From Pseudozyma flocculosa PF-1 (lineage: Eukaryota; Basidiomycota; Ustilaginomycetes; Ustilaginales; Ustilaginaceae): DNA of 63,691 nt. The notes under the pieces were generated by a model. That model worked only from the letters and a program-made list of their open reading frames with translations. It was not told where the DNA came from and did not search any database. The translations under genes and the position numbers were made by a program. Shown here piece after piece: positions 40,874-51,328 of this stretch. The first letter of the stretch is position 1. The number at the start of each line of letters is the position of its first letter. The stretch is taken from the NCBI RefSeq assembly GCF_000417875.1, contig NW_006920870.1, forward strand, positions 1,288,817 through 1,352,507, given 5' to 3'.

Positions 40874-43800
40874 TCAAAGCTCCTCCATGGCCCCCGGCGC
40901 CCTGCGGTTCCCGCCGCCCCTGCCGAAGCGCTTGGTGATGGAGCGCTCGGCGGCATTGTAGGTGTACCCGTTGGCCGAAAAGAGCTTGGAGGCGAGGAAC
41001 GGACGGACGTCGTACACCTCGACCTCCTTGGCGCGTGTTTCGAGCTCAGAGACGGGCACCGTGATGACCATCTCGTCGTCTTCGCCCCCAGTGGTGCGGC
41101 GGCGTTGCGAGCCGAGCTGCGCATAGCGCATGCGGTCCTTGACGATGCCGCCGATGAGGAACGAGAGCAGCTCGTCGTGGTCCCGCGCCTGGTGGAGGTA
41201 CTTGCGGAAGCCCTGCAGTCGGTCGCAAAGGGGGATAGGCGGCAACGAGACCCGAGCGATACGTCAGCACTCACGCGCCAACAGCAGTCTGCCGCCCCCT
41301 GATCGTCTGGTCGGTTACTCACCCTCTCGAGCGTCTTCTTGACGCTCATCTTCTGCGCGCTGACAAAGCTCTCGACAGTGGCGCGGATGGCGACGTCGAT
41401 GTCGTCGCTGCGCACAAACTCGCGCAGGTGCATCTTGGCGCTGGCCTCGGCCATGCGGATCATGCTCTCGAGGTGTCGGACCGTGATGGGGTACGAGCCC
41501 GTGCTGAGCGACTCACGGCGCAGGTCGGCGTACAGCCTCGACAGCCGGTCCTGGTCGAGCGCGTTGAGGCGCGGCCGGACGTGGTCGCGGGCGTACATGA
41601 TGTACTTCTTGAGCATCTCCTGCGGGATAATGTCGGCGTCGAGCGAGGTGCCCACGAGCTGCTCCTCGGTCTCCTCCTCGAACTTGGGGTGGGAGCGCAG
41701 GTGGGAGCCGACGACGAAGCGCGCCAGCATCTCGTCCTTGACCGGGTCGACCGTGTCCTTGACGACGCAGAGGACGTCGAAGCGCGACAGGATGGGCTCG
41801 GTCAGCTCGACGTTCTGGCTAAAGGGGATCGTCGGGTTGTAGCGCCCGCGGATCGGGTTGGCGGCGGCGAGGATGGCGCAGCGGGCCTGGAGCGTCGTGA
41901 CGATGCCCGCCTTGGAGATCGAGATGGATTGCTGCTCCATGGCCTCGTGGATCGAGGTGCGGTCGGCATCGTTCATCTTGTCAAACTCGTCAATGAGGCA
42001 GACGCCCTTGTCGGCCAGCACCAGCGCGCCTCCCTCGAGCGTCCACTCGCGCGTCACGGGGTCCTTGCGCACGCTCGCCGTCAGACCGACAGCCGAGGCG
42101 CCCTGACCCGTGGTAAAGACGGCGCGGCTGGCCGTCTTCTCGACGTACTTGAGGAACTGCGACTTGGCGGTACCCGGATCGCCGAGCATCAGCACGTTGA
42201 TGTCGCCGCGGATGCGATGCTTGCCGCCGATGTCCTTGGGCACGCCTCCAAAGAGGCTGAGTGCGAGGGCCGTCTTGATGTCCTCGTGACCGTAGATGCT
42301 GGGCGCGATGCTCTTGACGATGCGCTTGCCGATGCGGTCGTCCTTGGCGAGCATCTTGATGGCCCGCTCGTCCTCCTCGGTCAGGCGGAAGGCCGCGTAG
42401 GCGTCGTCGCGGCGGGCGATGTGGTTGGCCTCGAGCACCGTGGCAAAGACGGGGAAGCCGTTCTTGGTGTTGAGCGAGGCGTCAAAGTTGTTGCGGTAGA
42501 CGCCCGTGATCTCGACTTCCTCGCCCGGCTTGGCCGAGTCGATGAGGTCCCACAGCAGGATGACTTCGCGATGGCGGGGCAGGCGTCCCGGCGGAACGCT
42601 GCCGGGCGACTCCTGGAGCGTCATCTTCTGGTAGTTGCGGTAGACGGTCTGCTCCGAGTTGACGCGGAAGGGCCCGCGCTTCTGACAATTGGAGCAGTAG
42701 CTCACCTTGACCTCCTGGTTGGCGTCCTGCCAGAATGGGCCCAGCACCTCGCCGCAGCTGAGGCAGTCGAACTTGACGTACTTGAGCTGCGGGAAGACGC
42801 CGGTGCGGCGGGTCACGACGCCGCTGACGCGGACGAGCGAATTGAGATGGCCCTGGCGGAGGTCGCGCAGCGTCGACGACGTGGGCAGGTCCGAGATGCG
42901 GACGTGAACCTCGGGGTGGATGCGGTCGTAGGAGGGGTAGTAGAGCATGATGACGTCGAAGGCGACCTCGTCAAAGATGGGCAGCATGCTGGCGGGCGAG
43001 TTGGCGAGGAAGTAGGCCAGGATCGCCTTGGAGTCGACGAGGTGCAGGAACGATACCTCGAGCGACTCGGCGTTGGTCTCTCCGAGCGTCTTGATGCGCT
43101 GGCCGTAGACGCTGATGCCCTGCTCGTCGACGTAGGTGACGAGGAAGTTGCGGAACTCGCGGATGATGGTCCTGCGCACGTTTTCCGTGGCCACCCAGCT
43201 GGCGATGCTGTCGGTCTTGACGTCGCCCAGCTGCTCGAGGGGGAGGTCGTCGGCCAGGGCGGCAGCACCGCCCTGCGGCTCGTCGTAGTGCCTCCTGCGC
43301 CGTCTCCCGATGATGGCGGCGCCATCGTCGCTCTCGTCGTCGCTCTGGAGGAACTCGGGGGCCCGGGACCGCTGGCCGCGGCTGACAGCCTCCATGCGGT
43401 CGCGGCGGCTCATCTTGAGCTCGGCGAGCCTCCGTGCGTTCATGTCGATGTCGTCGACGACGTCGTCGTCGATGTCGAGGGTGGTGTCGTAGCGGTCCAG
43501 CGCGGTGTTTTCGGCGTAGTCTGCGTCCATGTTGTCGCCAAACAGGTCCTCGCCCTCGTCGTCCGAGTCCGGATGCGCCTGGAAGTCGTCTCCGAGCTCG
43601 CGAGCTTCCTGCTCCTCGTCGACGACGCTCTCGGCCTCTGCTTCGCCATCTGTGAAGTCGGAAAAGGCGCCGCCGGGAGGGCTCGAGGGAGGCAGCGAGG
43701 AAGGTGGCGGCGAGGAGCGTGCGGATGTGAGAGCGTTCGAGGGACCTGCCATGGGCGACGAGGCGTTGAAGGGGTCATCGTCGGAGAGGAGGCGGCTCCC

Positions 43801-43967
43801 GGATTGTGACCGCCTGCGCTTGCGGATCTGGTCCTGTCGGTTGGACTGCATAGAGGCAGGCAGCGGAAGAAGAGAGCGGAGCAGAGAAGAGAGGAAGAGG
43901 AAGAGGACGGTGACGGTCAGCGCGGCGTCGCTCGAGAGCATGCTTCTTTGGCTGGCAAACTCACCAT
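40874..43967 (-). CDS. MCM2: DNA replication licensing helicase subunit Mcm2
   Basis: Exons 43967-43965 (ATG only), 43845-41323 and 41212-40874 give 954 residues. The acidic, Ser-rich N-terminus is typical of Mcm2. Landmarks are the zinc finger C362xxC365...C385xxC388, then Walker A GDPGTAKS (556-563), Walker B LIDEFDKM (Asp620, Glu621), the sensor region ILAAANPIRGRYNP and the arginine finger LSRFD. The last exon holds the winged-helix end (GFRKYLHQARDHDELLSF). Mcm2 is part of the MCM2-7 ring that licenses origins and unwinds DNA. An ATG at 43851 would give MQSNRQ instead of MSNRQ, but it lies across a strong 3' splice site (a long CT tract then TATGCAG), so the spliced start is preferred. 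Confidence 0.96.
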
Positions 43968-44747
43968 TGCGGCTGTGTGTCTGGACGGACAGTGTCCGTT
44001 GGTGTCCTCTGAAGGCGGCGAGGGTACGTAGGGACGGCCGCTGTTCCGTCGTGTCTAGAGGAGTGGCGTGTAGAGAGGAGAAGAAGCAAGGGACAGATAC
44101 TGCTGCGGCGCACGAGATTGGAGGGGGCGAGGCGAGGGTGAGGAGGGAGGGAGAAGTTGATGTTGGTTGGGGTGCGCGCGGCTGCCCTCTTCTGGCGCTG
44201 CGCTCTGTGCTGCTGCTGCTGCTGCTGCTCTCTGTTGGCTGTTCGCCCGCCCGCCGTTCTCGTCTGCTCACACGCGCCCAGGTGGCAGGCCTGGCCAGGC
44301 CACGCAGGCCAGCAGGCACCAGCCGAGCTCGGGCGCCCTGCCCTGCCTGCCCGCCTGCCTGCCGTTGGTCGCCCATTTACGCGTTGGCAACCTCGACGCG
44401 TCCACCCACCGCCCGCGTAAATGGATACGCTTGCGCGCACGTCGTCCAGAGCCTGACAGGCACAAAAAGGCTCGGCTCCGAATTTGTAAGATCGGGCACG
44501 CTCCGATGCTGTCAAAACTTGAAATCGGGGCATTTTGACAGGCGACGGGTCCTGTGACTGCTTTCGGCTCCGAGCCTGACAGCCCAACTCGGAATTCGGA
44601 TTCCTCCGGCTGCGCTGCAGGTGCCTGCCTGGCAGTCCAGGGCGGGAAGTTTTGCTCGAGCCGCCTCGCTCCTCGCCTTGCATCCTGGACTCCAACACCT
44701 CGTCGTCCCTCTCATCCGCACCACCTTCCACTCTTGCGACCGCTACG
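43968..44747. promoter_or_regulatory. Divergent promoter region of MCM2 and RSA3-like gene
   Basis: 780 bases between divergent starts. It holds CTGCTGCTG and CCTGCCTGCC runs, a GGCCTGGCCAGGCC patch (about 44288) and the MluI-box cluster annotated separately. Confidence 0.6.
44373..44424. promoter_or_regulatory. Two MluI cell-cycle boxes inside an inverted repeat, upstream of MCM2
   Basis: ACGCGT occurs at 44379-44384 and 44396-44401. An 11-base perfect inverted repeat, CCATTTACGCG (44373-44383) and CGCGTAAATGG (44414-44424), frames the cluster. In yeasts ACGCGT is the binding site of MBF, which drives G1/S genes including replication genes. It lies about 410-460 bases upstream of the MCM2 ATG, which makes cell-cycle control of MCM2 likely, though this is inferred. 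Confidence 0.6.
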
Positions 44748-45048
44748 ATGCCGCCCAAAGCGGCCACAGCAGGCGGGAAGCCACGAAGAAAGCGCCAAAG
44801 AAAGACACGTACCGCCGCCGTCTCGGACTCGTCGTCGTCGTCTAGCAGCAGCAGCTCCTCATCCGGCAGCGACAGCAGCAGCGAAGATGAATCGGAAGCG
44901 GAGGCCAAGGCACCGGCTGTCAAGCTCCACGATTCGGCGTCGATTTCGGACTCGAATTCTAGCTCCAGCTCTTCATCTTCGTCGTCTTCGAGCAGCAGCA
45001 GCAGCAGCAGTGACAGCAGCAGTAGCGACGACCGCGACAGTGACTCCG

Positions 45049-45091
<43 letters not shown>

Positions 45092-45857
45092 CAGCAGCAG
45101 CACCTCCTCGTCCGCCTCTTCCTCTCGACCTCGCACCGCAGTCAAGGGCAGCGAGAGCATCGGTGCGAGTGGGACAAGGCGGCGCGTGACCTACTCGATC
45201 TCACCGGAACCCGCCGACCGACCACTGCGAGACCTCTCAGCTCCACGCCTCTACCCGGACCTCGACCTGGACCCGTCCACATCCGCCACGGGCCGTCCGC
45301 GCGATCCGTTCTTCCGTCTCGGCGGTCCACCCAAACCGGTACTGCCCTCGAGCGTGACGGAAGCCATCGCCCGCCGCCGTGCACCCGATACCCTCGCCTC
45401 GTCGACGACCTCGGAGGTGGAACGGCGTCAAAAGGCCAAAGCGGATCTGCGGAGGCGCATCGAAGCGAGCAAGGTGCAGGAGCGCGAGACGAGAAAGGAG
45501 GCCTTCAAGGGTCTCTGGATGAAGAGCATCGCTGAAGAGTTTGGAGATGAGCTCGAAGCTATCCGCAGCGTGAGTCATGTCCCTACCGCTGCGCCCTTTC
45601 CCCATCGAGTGTGCGTGTACCGCCGTCGGCTGACCCATCCTCGTCTTGCCCTGTCCCATCTCACCTCGGCCATGCAGAGGGAACCGACGCTAGGTGCCGA
45701 CGGAGGAACGAGGCTGCCCCTTTTCATCGACGCCTTGGGCGCAGGGTCGGAAATCATCTCGTCCTCCTCCTCGCCCTCTTCCTCGGCCCAGCCCTCGTCG
45801 TTGGGCGGATCGAACAGAGATATTGACGAAGTGGCATTGGCCATGGACCTCAGCTGA
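44748..45857 (+). CDS. RSA3: Ribosome assembly protein Rsa3-like, with long Ser-rich N-terminus
   Basis: Exons 44748-45569 and 45678-45857 give 333 residues. A basic start (MPPKAATAGGKPRRKRQRK) is followed by about 100 residues of nearly pure Ser with Asp and Glu. The C-terminal third carries the Rsa3 domain: FKGLWMKSIAEEFGDELEAIR joined to REPTLG and RLPLFIDALGAGSEI. In yeast, Rsa3 acts with the Dbp6 complex in early 60S assembly in the nucleolus; the acidic Ser tracts and basic head fit a nucleolar protein. The 108-base intron is a multiple of three and has no stop, so an unspliced transcript would add 36 residues inside the Rsa3 domain. Splicing is preferred because it joins the two conserved halves directly. 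Confidence 0.83.
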
Positions 45858-46514
45858 TCCTCCTCCCCCCCGCGCCCCTCCCACGTTAGATGGGACGACG
45901 CACGCAACCTTGTACTTGTACCCTCTCTCTCTCCACCCTTGCCATGCCATGCCATGCCAAGCCACGCTACCCCTGTCCAATCTTGACGACATCAGCACCG
46001 TCGTTGGACCGCCGTCCTGCGGCCATCCTGACGTGGGTCTGAACCGTTGCGCGTGCGCAGAGAGACGGACGGCCGCACCATGTCAAGCCAACGGTCCGCT
46101 GCGCACGGCACAGGCAAACAGGTCGAATGCTAAAAGACGATGAATCGAGTAGAGAGGCGAGAGACGAAGTCGACTAGCGGATCCCGAACAAATACAAAGG
46201 ATAGAGCGCGAATGGTGGCGTCGGGTCGGGTGCGACAACGAGAGAGTGAGTGTGAGCCAACGGTCGGGATGTAAGAGGGTAGCAGGGGAAGAGAGTGAGT
46301 GTGTGTGTGTGTGGGTGCAATCGTGCGTGTGCGTGGTCGTGTATGCTGGTGTGCGGGAGAGCGTGGGAGAGCGTTCCAGACGAGCAGGTAGACGCAGTAG
46401 CAATGGAGCGACGGGACGATGCAGCGGGCAGGAGCGGGAGGACTGAGCAGGAGTGGGGCAGATGCGGGCGCACAGCAAGGCCAGAGGAACAGAGCGGGCG
46501 CGAGGCCGAGCTGC
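45858..46514. other. 3' intergenic region between RSA3-like gene and kinase
   Basis: 657 bases between convergent stops. It has a CCATG run (about 45940-45960) and a TG run (about 46299-46312). No coding signal was seen. Confidence 0.5.
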
Positions 46515-49500
46515 CTAGGCTTTCTTGAGGCCGCCGCCGCCGCCGCCGCGCTGGTGCAGCATGCGGCTCGACTTCTTGCGCGCCTGGAAGCTGACGCACA
46601 TCTCGTCGCTGTCGGCATCGTCGTCGTCGTCGTCGGCGGCGGCGGCGACGGTCCCATCGGCATTCAGCACCGCGGGCGCCACCTTGGCCTCGTCAGCGTC
46701 GGCAAACTGGTCGTCACTGGCGGGCACGGCAACGCCGTCCGAGCTCGGTCGCGGCAAAGTCGCCGAGCCGTTGCACCCAGCGACGGCGTGGCCTTCGGGG
46801 ACCGAACCCATCTGCGAGGGCGGACGCGAGGCTTCGGTGGAGTGCGACCTGTGGGATGCCGATGTTGAGCGCGAGGGCGAAAGCGACTGCGATGGGGATC
46901 GCGACTGGGCGGGCGAGCTGGCGACCCGGCTGTGGGGGCAACGGCATCGCCATCGCTCTGCTCGATCGCCTCGGCGCGCCGCAGCGCCTCGGCCTCGCCC
47001 GACAGGTCCGGCTGCAGCTCAAAAGTCGGCAGCGAGGCCCCTTCGCTGTTGAGCGCCAGCATCGTCAGGCCGTGGTGCAGGCTCTCGGCCGCTGCGCTCG
47101 AATCCGGATGGTCGGGCTGCGGCTGCAGGTGACGGTACGGTGGCTTGGTCACATTGTAGCCGCCCTCGACCGACGGCGTCAGCAGCTCCTGAGAGCCCAC
47201 GTCGGACCGCACCTGCTGCATGATCTCGGGCAGGTAGGCGACATCGTGCCGGAACTTCCAGCCGGTGCCGTCGTTGGAGGCCAGAGCAATGCCCGACGGC
47301 CGCGGGTCGTCGTCATCGTCCTCGCCGGCAAAGTCGTCGTCGTCGTCGTCGTCGGACAGATCCAGGTCGAGATCGACGTCGTCGTGGCCGAGGTCGACCA
47401 TCGGCCGCCTGTCGGTCGAGGAAACGCGTCCGAGCTGCGCTCCGCAGCCGCCAAAGGGCAGCGTGTTGGATCCCATCGGCGGTGACGTCGGTTGGCTCAT
47501 GGCAGCAAAGGGAGCGAAGCGGCCGTTGACGAGGCAGTCGGACGAGAGGTCTGGCGACATCGAGGCGCCTCCCATCGACGACCGCCTGCCAGACAGGAGT
47601 GGTGCGCTGGTCGGCATTCCGGCCTCTTGTCGCGGTCCAAGCTGCTCCGCTGCACCGGCCGCATCGATGCGAAGCTCTGGCGTGGCAAGCTTCGTTGCTG
47701 CTGGCGGTTGTGCAGACCCAAGGTGGTGCTGCCACTGCTGCTGCTGCTGATGGCCATGAGACTGGTGGCCGTTGCTGCTGCTGAGGACGGGCGAGGCGGC
47801 TCCGCGTGAGCTCATCGTGTCGGGCCTCGAACGGCTGCGCCGGACTGCCTCGCCATGGTGCAGCCAGGATCCCCGCAGAAATTCGCCCAGCCGATGCCGG
47901 TGAGATGCCTTGGACGTTTGCGAGACGCTGGCCATCGACGACCGGCCCACCGAGTCGATCGAGACCCTCTGCCGGACCGGTGCGTGGCAGTCCTGGCTCG
48001 ATGGCGCCGCCAAGCTCTCGCAGTGCGAGGTGCTATCCATCTCGGGCGACTGCAGGCGCACGCTGCCGGAACCGGGACCCTCGGAAGGGCCCGACCCTGC
48101 TACCGCAGGTCCGTGCTGGTGCTGGTGCTGGTGCTGCTGGTGCTGCTGGACGACGGCGTGAAGGCTCGCCTCGGCTGCAGAGAGCTTGCTGTGCGTGTCC
48201 GATGACCTTCTCGAGGGCGGATCTGCCGCTGCGACCAGCGAAGGCGATGTCTCGGCGTTTGATGGGTGCAATTTCGACGTCGTCGTCGACCGGCTTGAGG
48301 ATCGACGCTGAACGGTGGGAGGGACAAGCTGGCTGGGATGGCGAGGCTCTGCGGCGCCCAGAGCATGCGCCGGCGCCGTCGCTTGTCGTGGCGAGGTGGG
48401 CCGGCTGCTAGGCACGCTTGGGCAGTGGGCCCTCGCCGCACCCTTCAAGGGCGAGGTGTGTTGCGACGTGGGAGCGGCCTCGCGGTTGCTGCTGGCCACG
48501 CTGCCCGCACCTGTGCTGGTCATCGGCGTCATCGAGTGCGACACGGCCGTTTTGCCGATCGACTGGGCACTCTGCCTCCGCGAGAAGAAGTAGTGCGGCC
48601 TGCCGAGTAGCGGCGTGCGAGGCGTTCGCATCGCTGTCGTCGAGGGCGCCGAGGATCCGTGGGCGCGGCTCGTCCGGTGTGAGGCTGAATCGCCGTCGCC
48701 GTCGCAACCGCCACCCGGTAGGTGCAGGGGACCCGCTCCAATGACAGGCGAGTTGGAGGCGTTGCTGAGCCCATCGTGATTCTCGTCGCCGCTGGCGGCG
48801 TGGGAGACCGTGTGGCTGCGCTTGCGGTGGCCTCCACCTAGCGACTCGAAGATCTTGGACTGCCAGCGCTTGACCTTTTGCTTAAACTTGGAGAAGCCGG
48901 TCAGGGCGCCTTCGACATCGGCGTGAGTGATCTCGACAAACGGATGCTGGTGCGGGTCGGTCTCGGAGAGCCAGGCAGGCGCATCTTCGAGGCCGCGGGT
49001 GATCCAGGGATGCTGCTTGACCTCTTCCAGCTTGATGCGCCGGGTCGGATCCTTGTCCAACAACCGGTCGAGCAGGTCGAGCAGCTGGCGGGCGTCCTCG
49101 GACAGATCCTCGACCCGCACGTCGGGCACCAGGTCGGTGGGCGTCTCGGGCTGGGCATCCGACTCCTCGTCCATCCACTGGCACGCCGACTTCCACCGCG
49201 GCTTCCGCGGCCCGATCCGCAGGCGGTCTGCGCCGGCAAACGTGGGGATGGCGTAATCGGTGGTCGGGATCACGGCGAAGAGGGCAAACTCGCTCTCCGC
49301 CGTGAAGGGCGTATGGCCAAAAAGGAGGCAGTAGAGCGTGACGCCGAGCGCCCAGACGTCGATCGCCTTGGTGATTGGCGGCCTCCTCGCCCGGCCGAGC
49401 TGCCCAGGAGAGCTTTCGCCGCTGCCGCCCTCGGCGGGCGTACCGGCGATCGACGAGTCGCCCGCCGTGCAGAGCTCCGGTGCGAAAAACGCCGGGCTGC

Positions 49501-51328
49501 CCGCCGTCTTTGCCAGCTCGTGGTCGTCGGACAGGTTCGGAGTGGCAGACGGCCCACCTGCAAGCCCGCTGGCGATGACGTCGGCCTGCTCGTTGGCCAG
49601 CATCATGGCGTAGCTGAAGTGGGACACACCAAAGTCGGAGATCTTGACGCGCCGCTCGCGGTCGAGCAGCAGGTTGGCCGGCTTGATGTCGCGGTGGATG
49701 ATGCCCTGGTAGTGGAGGTACTCGAGGCCGCAGACGACGTCGCGCAGCGTGCGCCGGCACTCGTCGACGGTCAGCGTCGGCCGGCCCGCCTCCTCCTTCC
49801 AGACAATCTCGCCGCCCTCCATGTACTCGAGCACCATGAAGATCTTCTTGCTCTGCGGGTCGTCGATCACCTCCTTGAGCTGAACCACGTTCTGGTGGCT
49901 GCACTTTTTCATGATGGCGATCTCCCGGCGCACCTTTTGATCGGTGGTCCACAGTAGCGACTTTTTGGCCTTCTCGCGTTCTTTTTCTCGCTGCCGCTCG
50001 AGCTCCTTGTCGGCGAAAGTCGGGCGCGAGGGGCCACGGTCGCCCCATCTGCCGTATCGAGGCACGGCCGACGGCGACCGAGCCGGTGTCGGCAGCGGCG
50101 CAAAGCGGGCCGACGGCGACGAGGCGATCGGACCGTCGCTGTGCGGGTCTGCCATCTCCGTTGGTCCTTCGCCATCCGCTGCGAGCTGGCCGAAGTAGTG
50201 CTGGTCCGCGGGCTCGTGCGCGTTGGGCGTCCGCTTGCCTTTGCCCTTGGTCGCCGACGCGTTTGCAGTCGGGGCGAATGCAGGCTCGAGCGCCGACGAC
50301 ACCAGGGCCTCGCGGCTCTTGGCGCTGTCGCTGCGGAAGCGGTCACGCCGCCCGAGCATGCCGAGCCCGGCACCGAGGCGTTTGCGGCTCTCGCGCTCGA
50401 CGATCTTGACGGCGACCTTTTCGTTGGTCTCGGTGTCGCGCGCCAGCCGAACCTTGCCGTGGACGCCACGACCCAGCTCGCCCTCGCTGTGCAGGTCGAG
50501 GACAGAAGCGGACGCAAAGGGCCCGAGTACATGTCAGCATGCCGTGTGGCCGCGGAGAGCGCAAGCGGGTACCAACGACACGCAGGGTTCAAGAGGGGGA
50601 CCGGCGAGCACTCACATGATGTACTGGTTGAGCATGCGCTTACCCGTCGGCAGATGCGTGTTGAGGGAGAGCTTGTGGGTCTCTAGGACCTGGTTGCGCG
50701 GTAACGACTGGAGCGAGTTGGGTACGCTTGGCGTCGAGCGGCCCGAGTCTGGCGGAGTGATGGCGTGCGACTGAGTCCCAGAGACTGCACGGCTGCTCCC
50801 CGCACCGCCTTCGCTCGAGCTGTGGGTCGGCGAAGGGGCTCGCTTCTGATCCAGATGCTGCTGTTGCTGCTGTTGGTGCTGCTGCTGTTGTTGCTTGAGT
50901 TGCTGGTGGAGCTGCTGGCTGTAGTGGTGAACGTCAAAGGAGCCGGCGATCGGGCTCGACAGGCCCGACGTTGGGCTCGACGCCGAGTTGGACGACACCC
51001 GGCTGCCGGCGAGCGACGGGACAGCGTGGGATCCCGGTCGCAGCCGCGAAGAGACCGAGTGACGAGCGACCCCGCCATTGAGGCCGGCAGCATCGGCTGC
51101 AGGGAAGGCATGCTCCGAGTCGACGCTGCCGCCTTCGAGCGCCGGCCTCGACCAGATCGGGTGTGCGAGGTCCTTGGTGCCGGCGGGCAGCGCCAGCGCG
51201 CTGTACAGCTGATGGCCGAGCTGCTGCTTTGGCTCGACTTCCAGCATCGTGTCGAACAGCAGCCGCCCCTCGATGGATTCTCCGGGCGTCAGCGACGCCG
51301 TCGTGGTTGCAAGGTCGTGACCTGCCAT
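46515..51328 (-). CDS. CaMKK-like Ser/Thr kinase (Ssp1/Sak1 type, AMPK kinase), with apparent frameshift
   Basis: Exon 1 is 51328-50616 and exon 2 starts at 50486. Exon 1 has a Gln/His-rich run and ends LNQYI; exon 2 begins EGELGRGVHGKVRLAR, the Gly loop (about 240-248). Then come VAVKIV (Lys265), an insert of about 130 residues before VRREIAIM (Glu426), HRDIKPANLL (502-511), SDFGVS (522-524) and GSPAFFAPEL. GSPAFFAPEL with DVWALGVTLYCLLFG is typical of kinases that activate Snf1/AMPK. A long Ser-rich regulatory tail follows. Near 46934 the frame is lost: from here a different frame gives SSPAQSRSPSQSLSPSRSTS, EMCVSFQARKK and a stop at 46515. One missing C (an extra G on the plus strand) in the G run 46934-46938 would restore a protein of 1561 residues. 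Confidence 0.88.
50855..50898 (-). repeat. CAG/CAA-type repeat encoding a Gln/His tract
   Basis: The kinase N-terminal region encodes about 20 Gln and His residues in a row from mixed CAG, CAA and CAC codons, in exon 1. It is a likely length-variable tract. Confidence 0.85.

Noticed and set aside
41428..43809. Open frame of 793 codons on the plus strand
   Set aside because: It is antisense to MCM2 exon 2 and reflects GC-rich codon bias; the protein has no domain and MCM2 is certain.
43849..43851. MQSNRQ start of Mcm2 at 43851
   Set aside because: The ATG is part of a strong 3' splice site and an ATG|GTGAGT donor lies upstream in the right phase.
46664..46930. Arg/Pro-rich C-terminus of the kinase in the uncorrected frame
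   Set aside because: The neighbouring frame gives a low-complexity Ser-Pro tail and an ordered end; no good splice donor explains the change, so a sequencing error is preferred.
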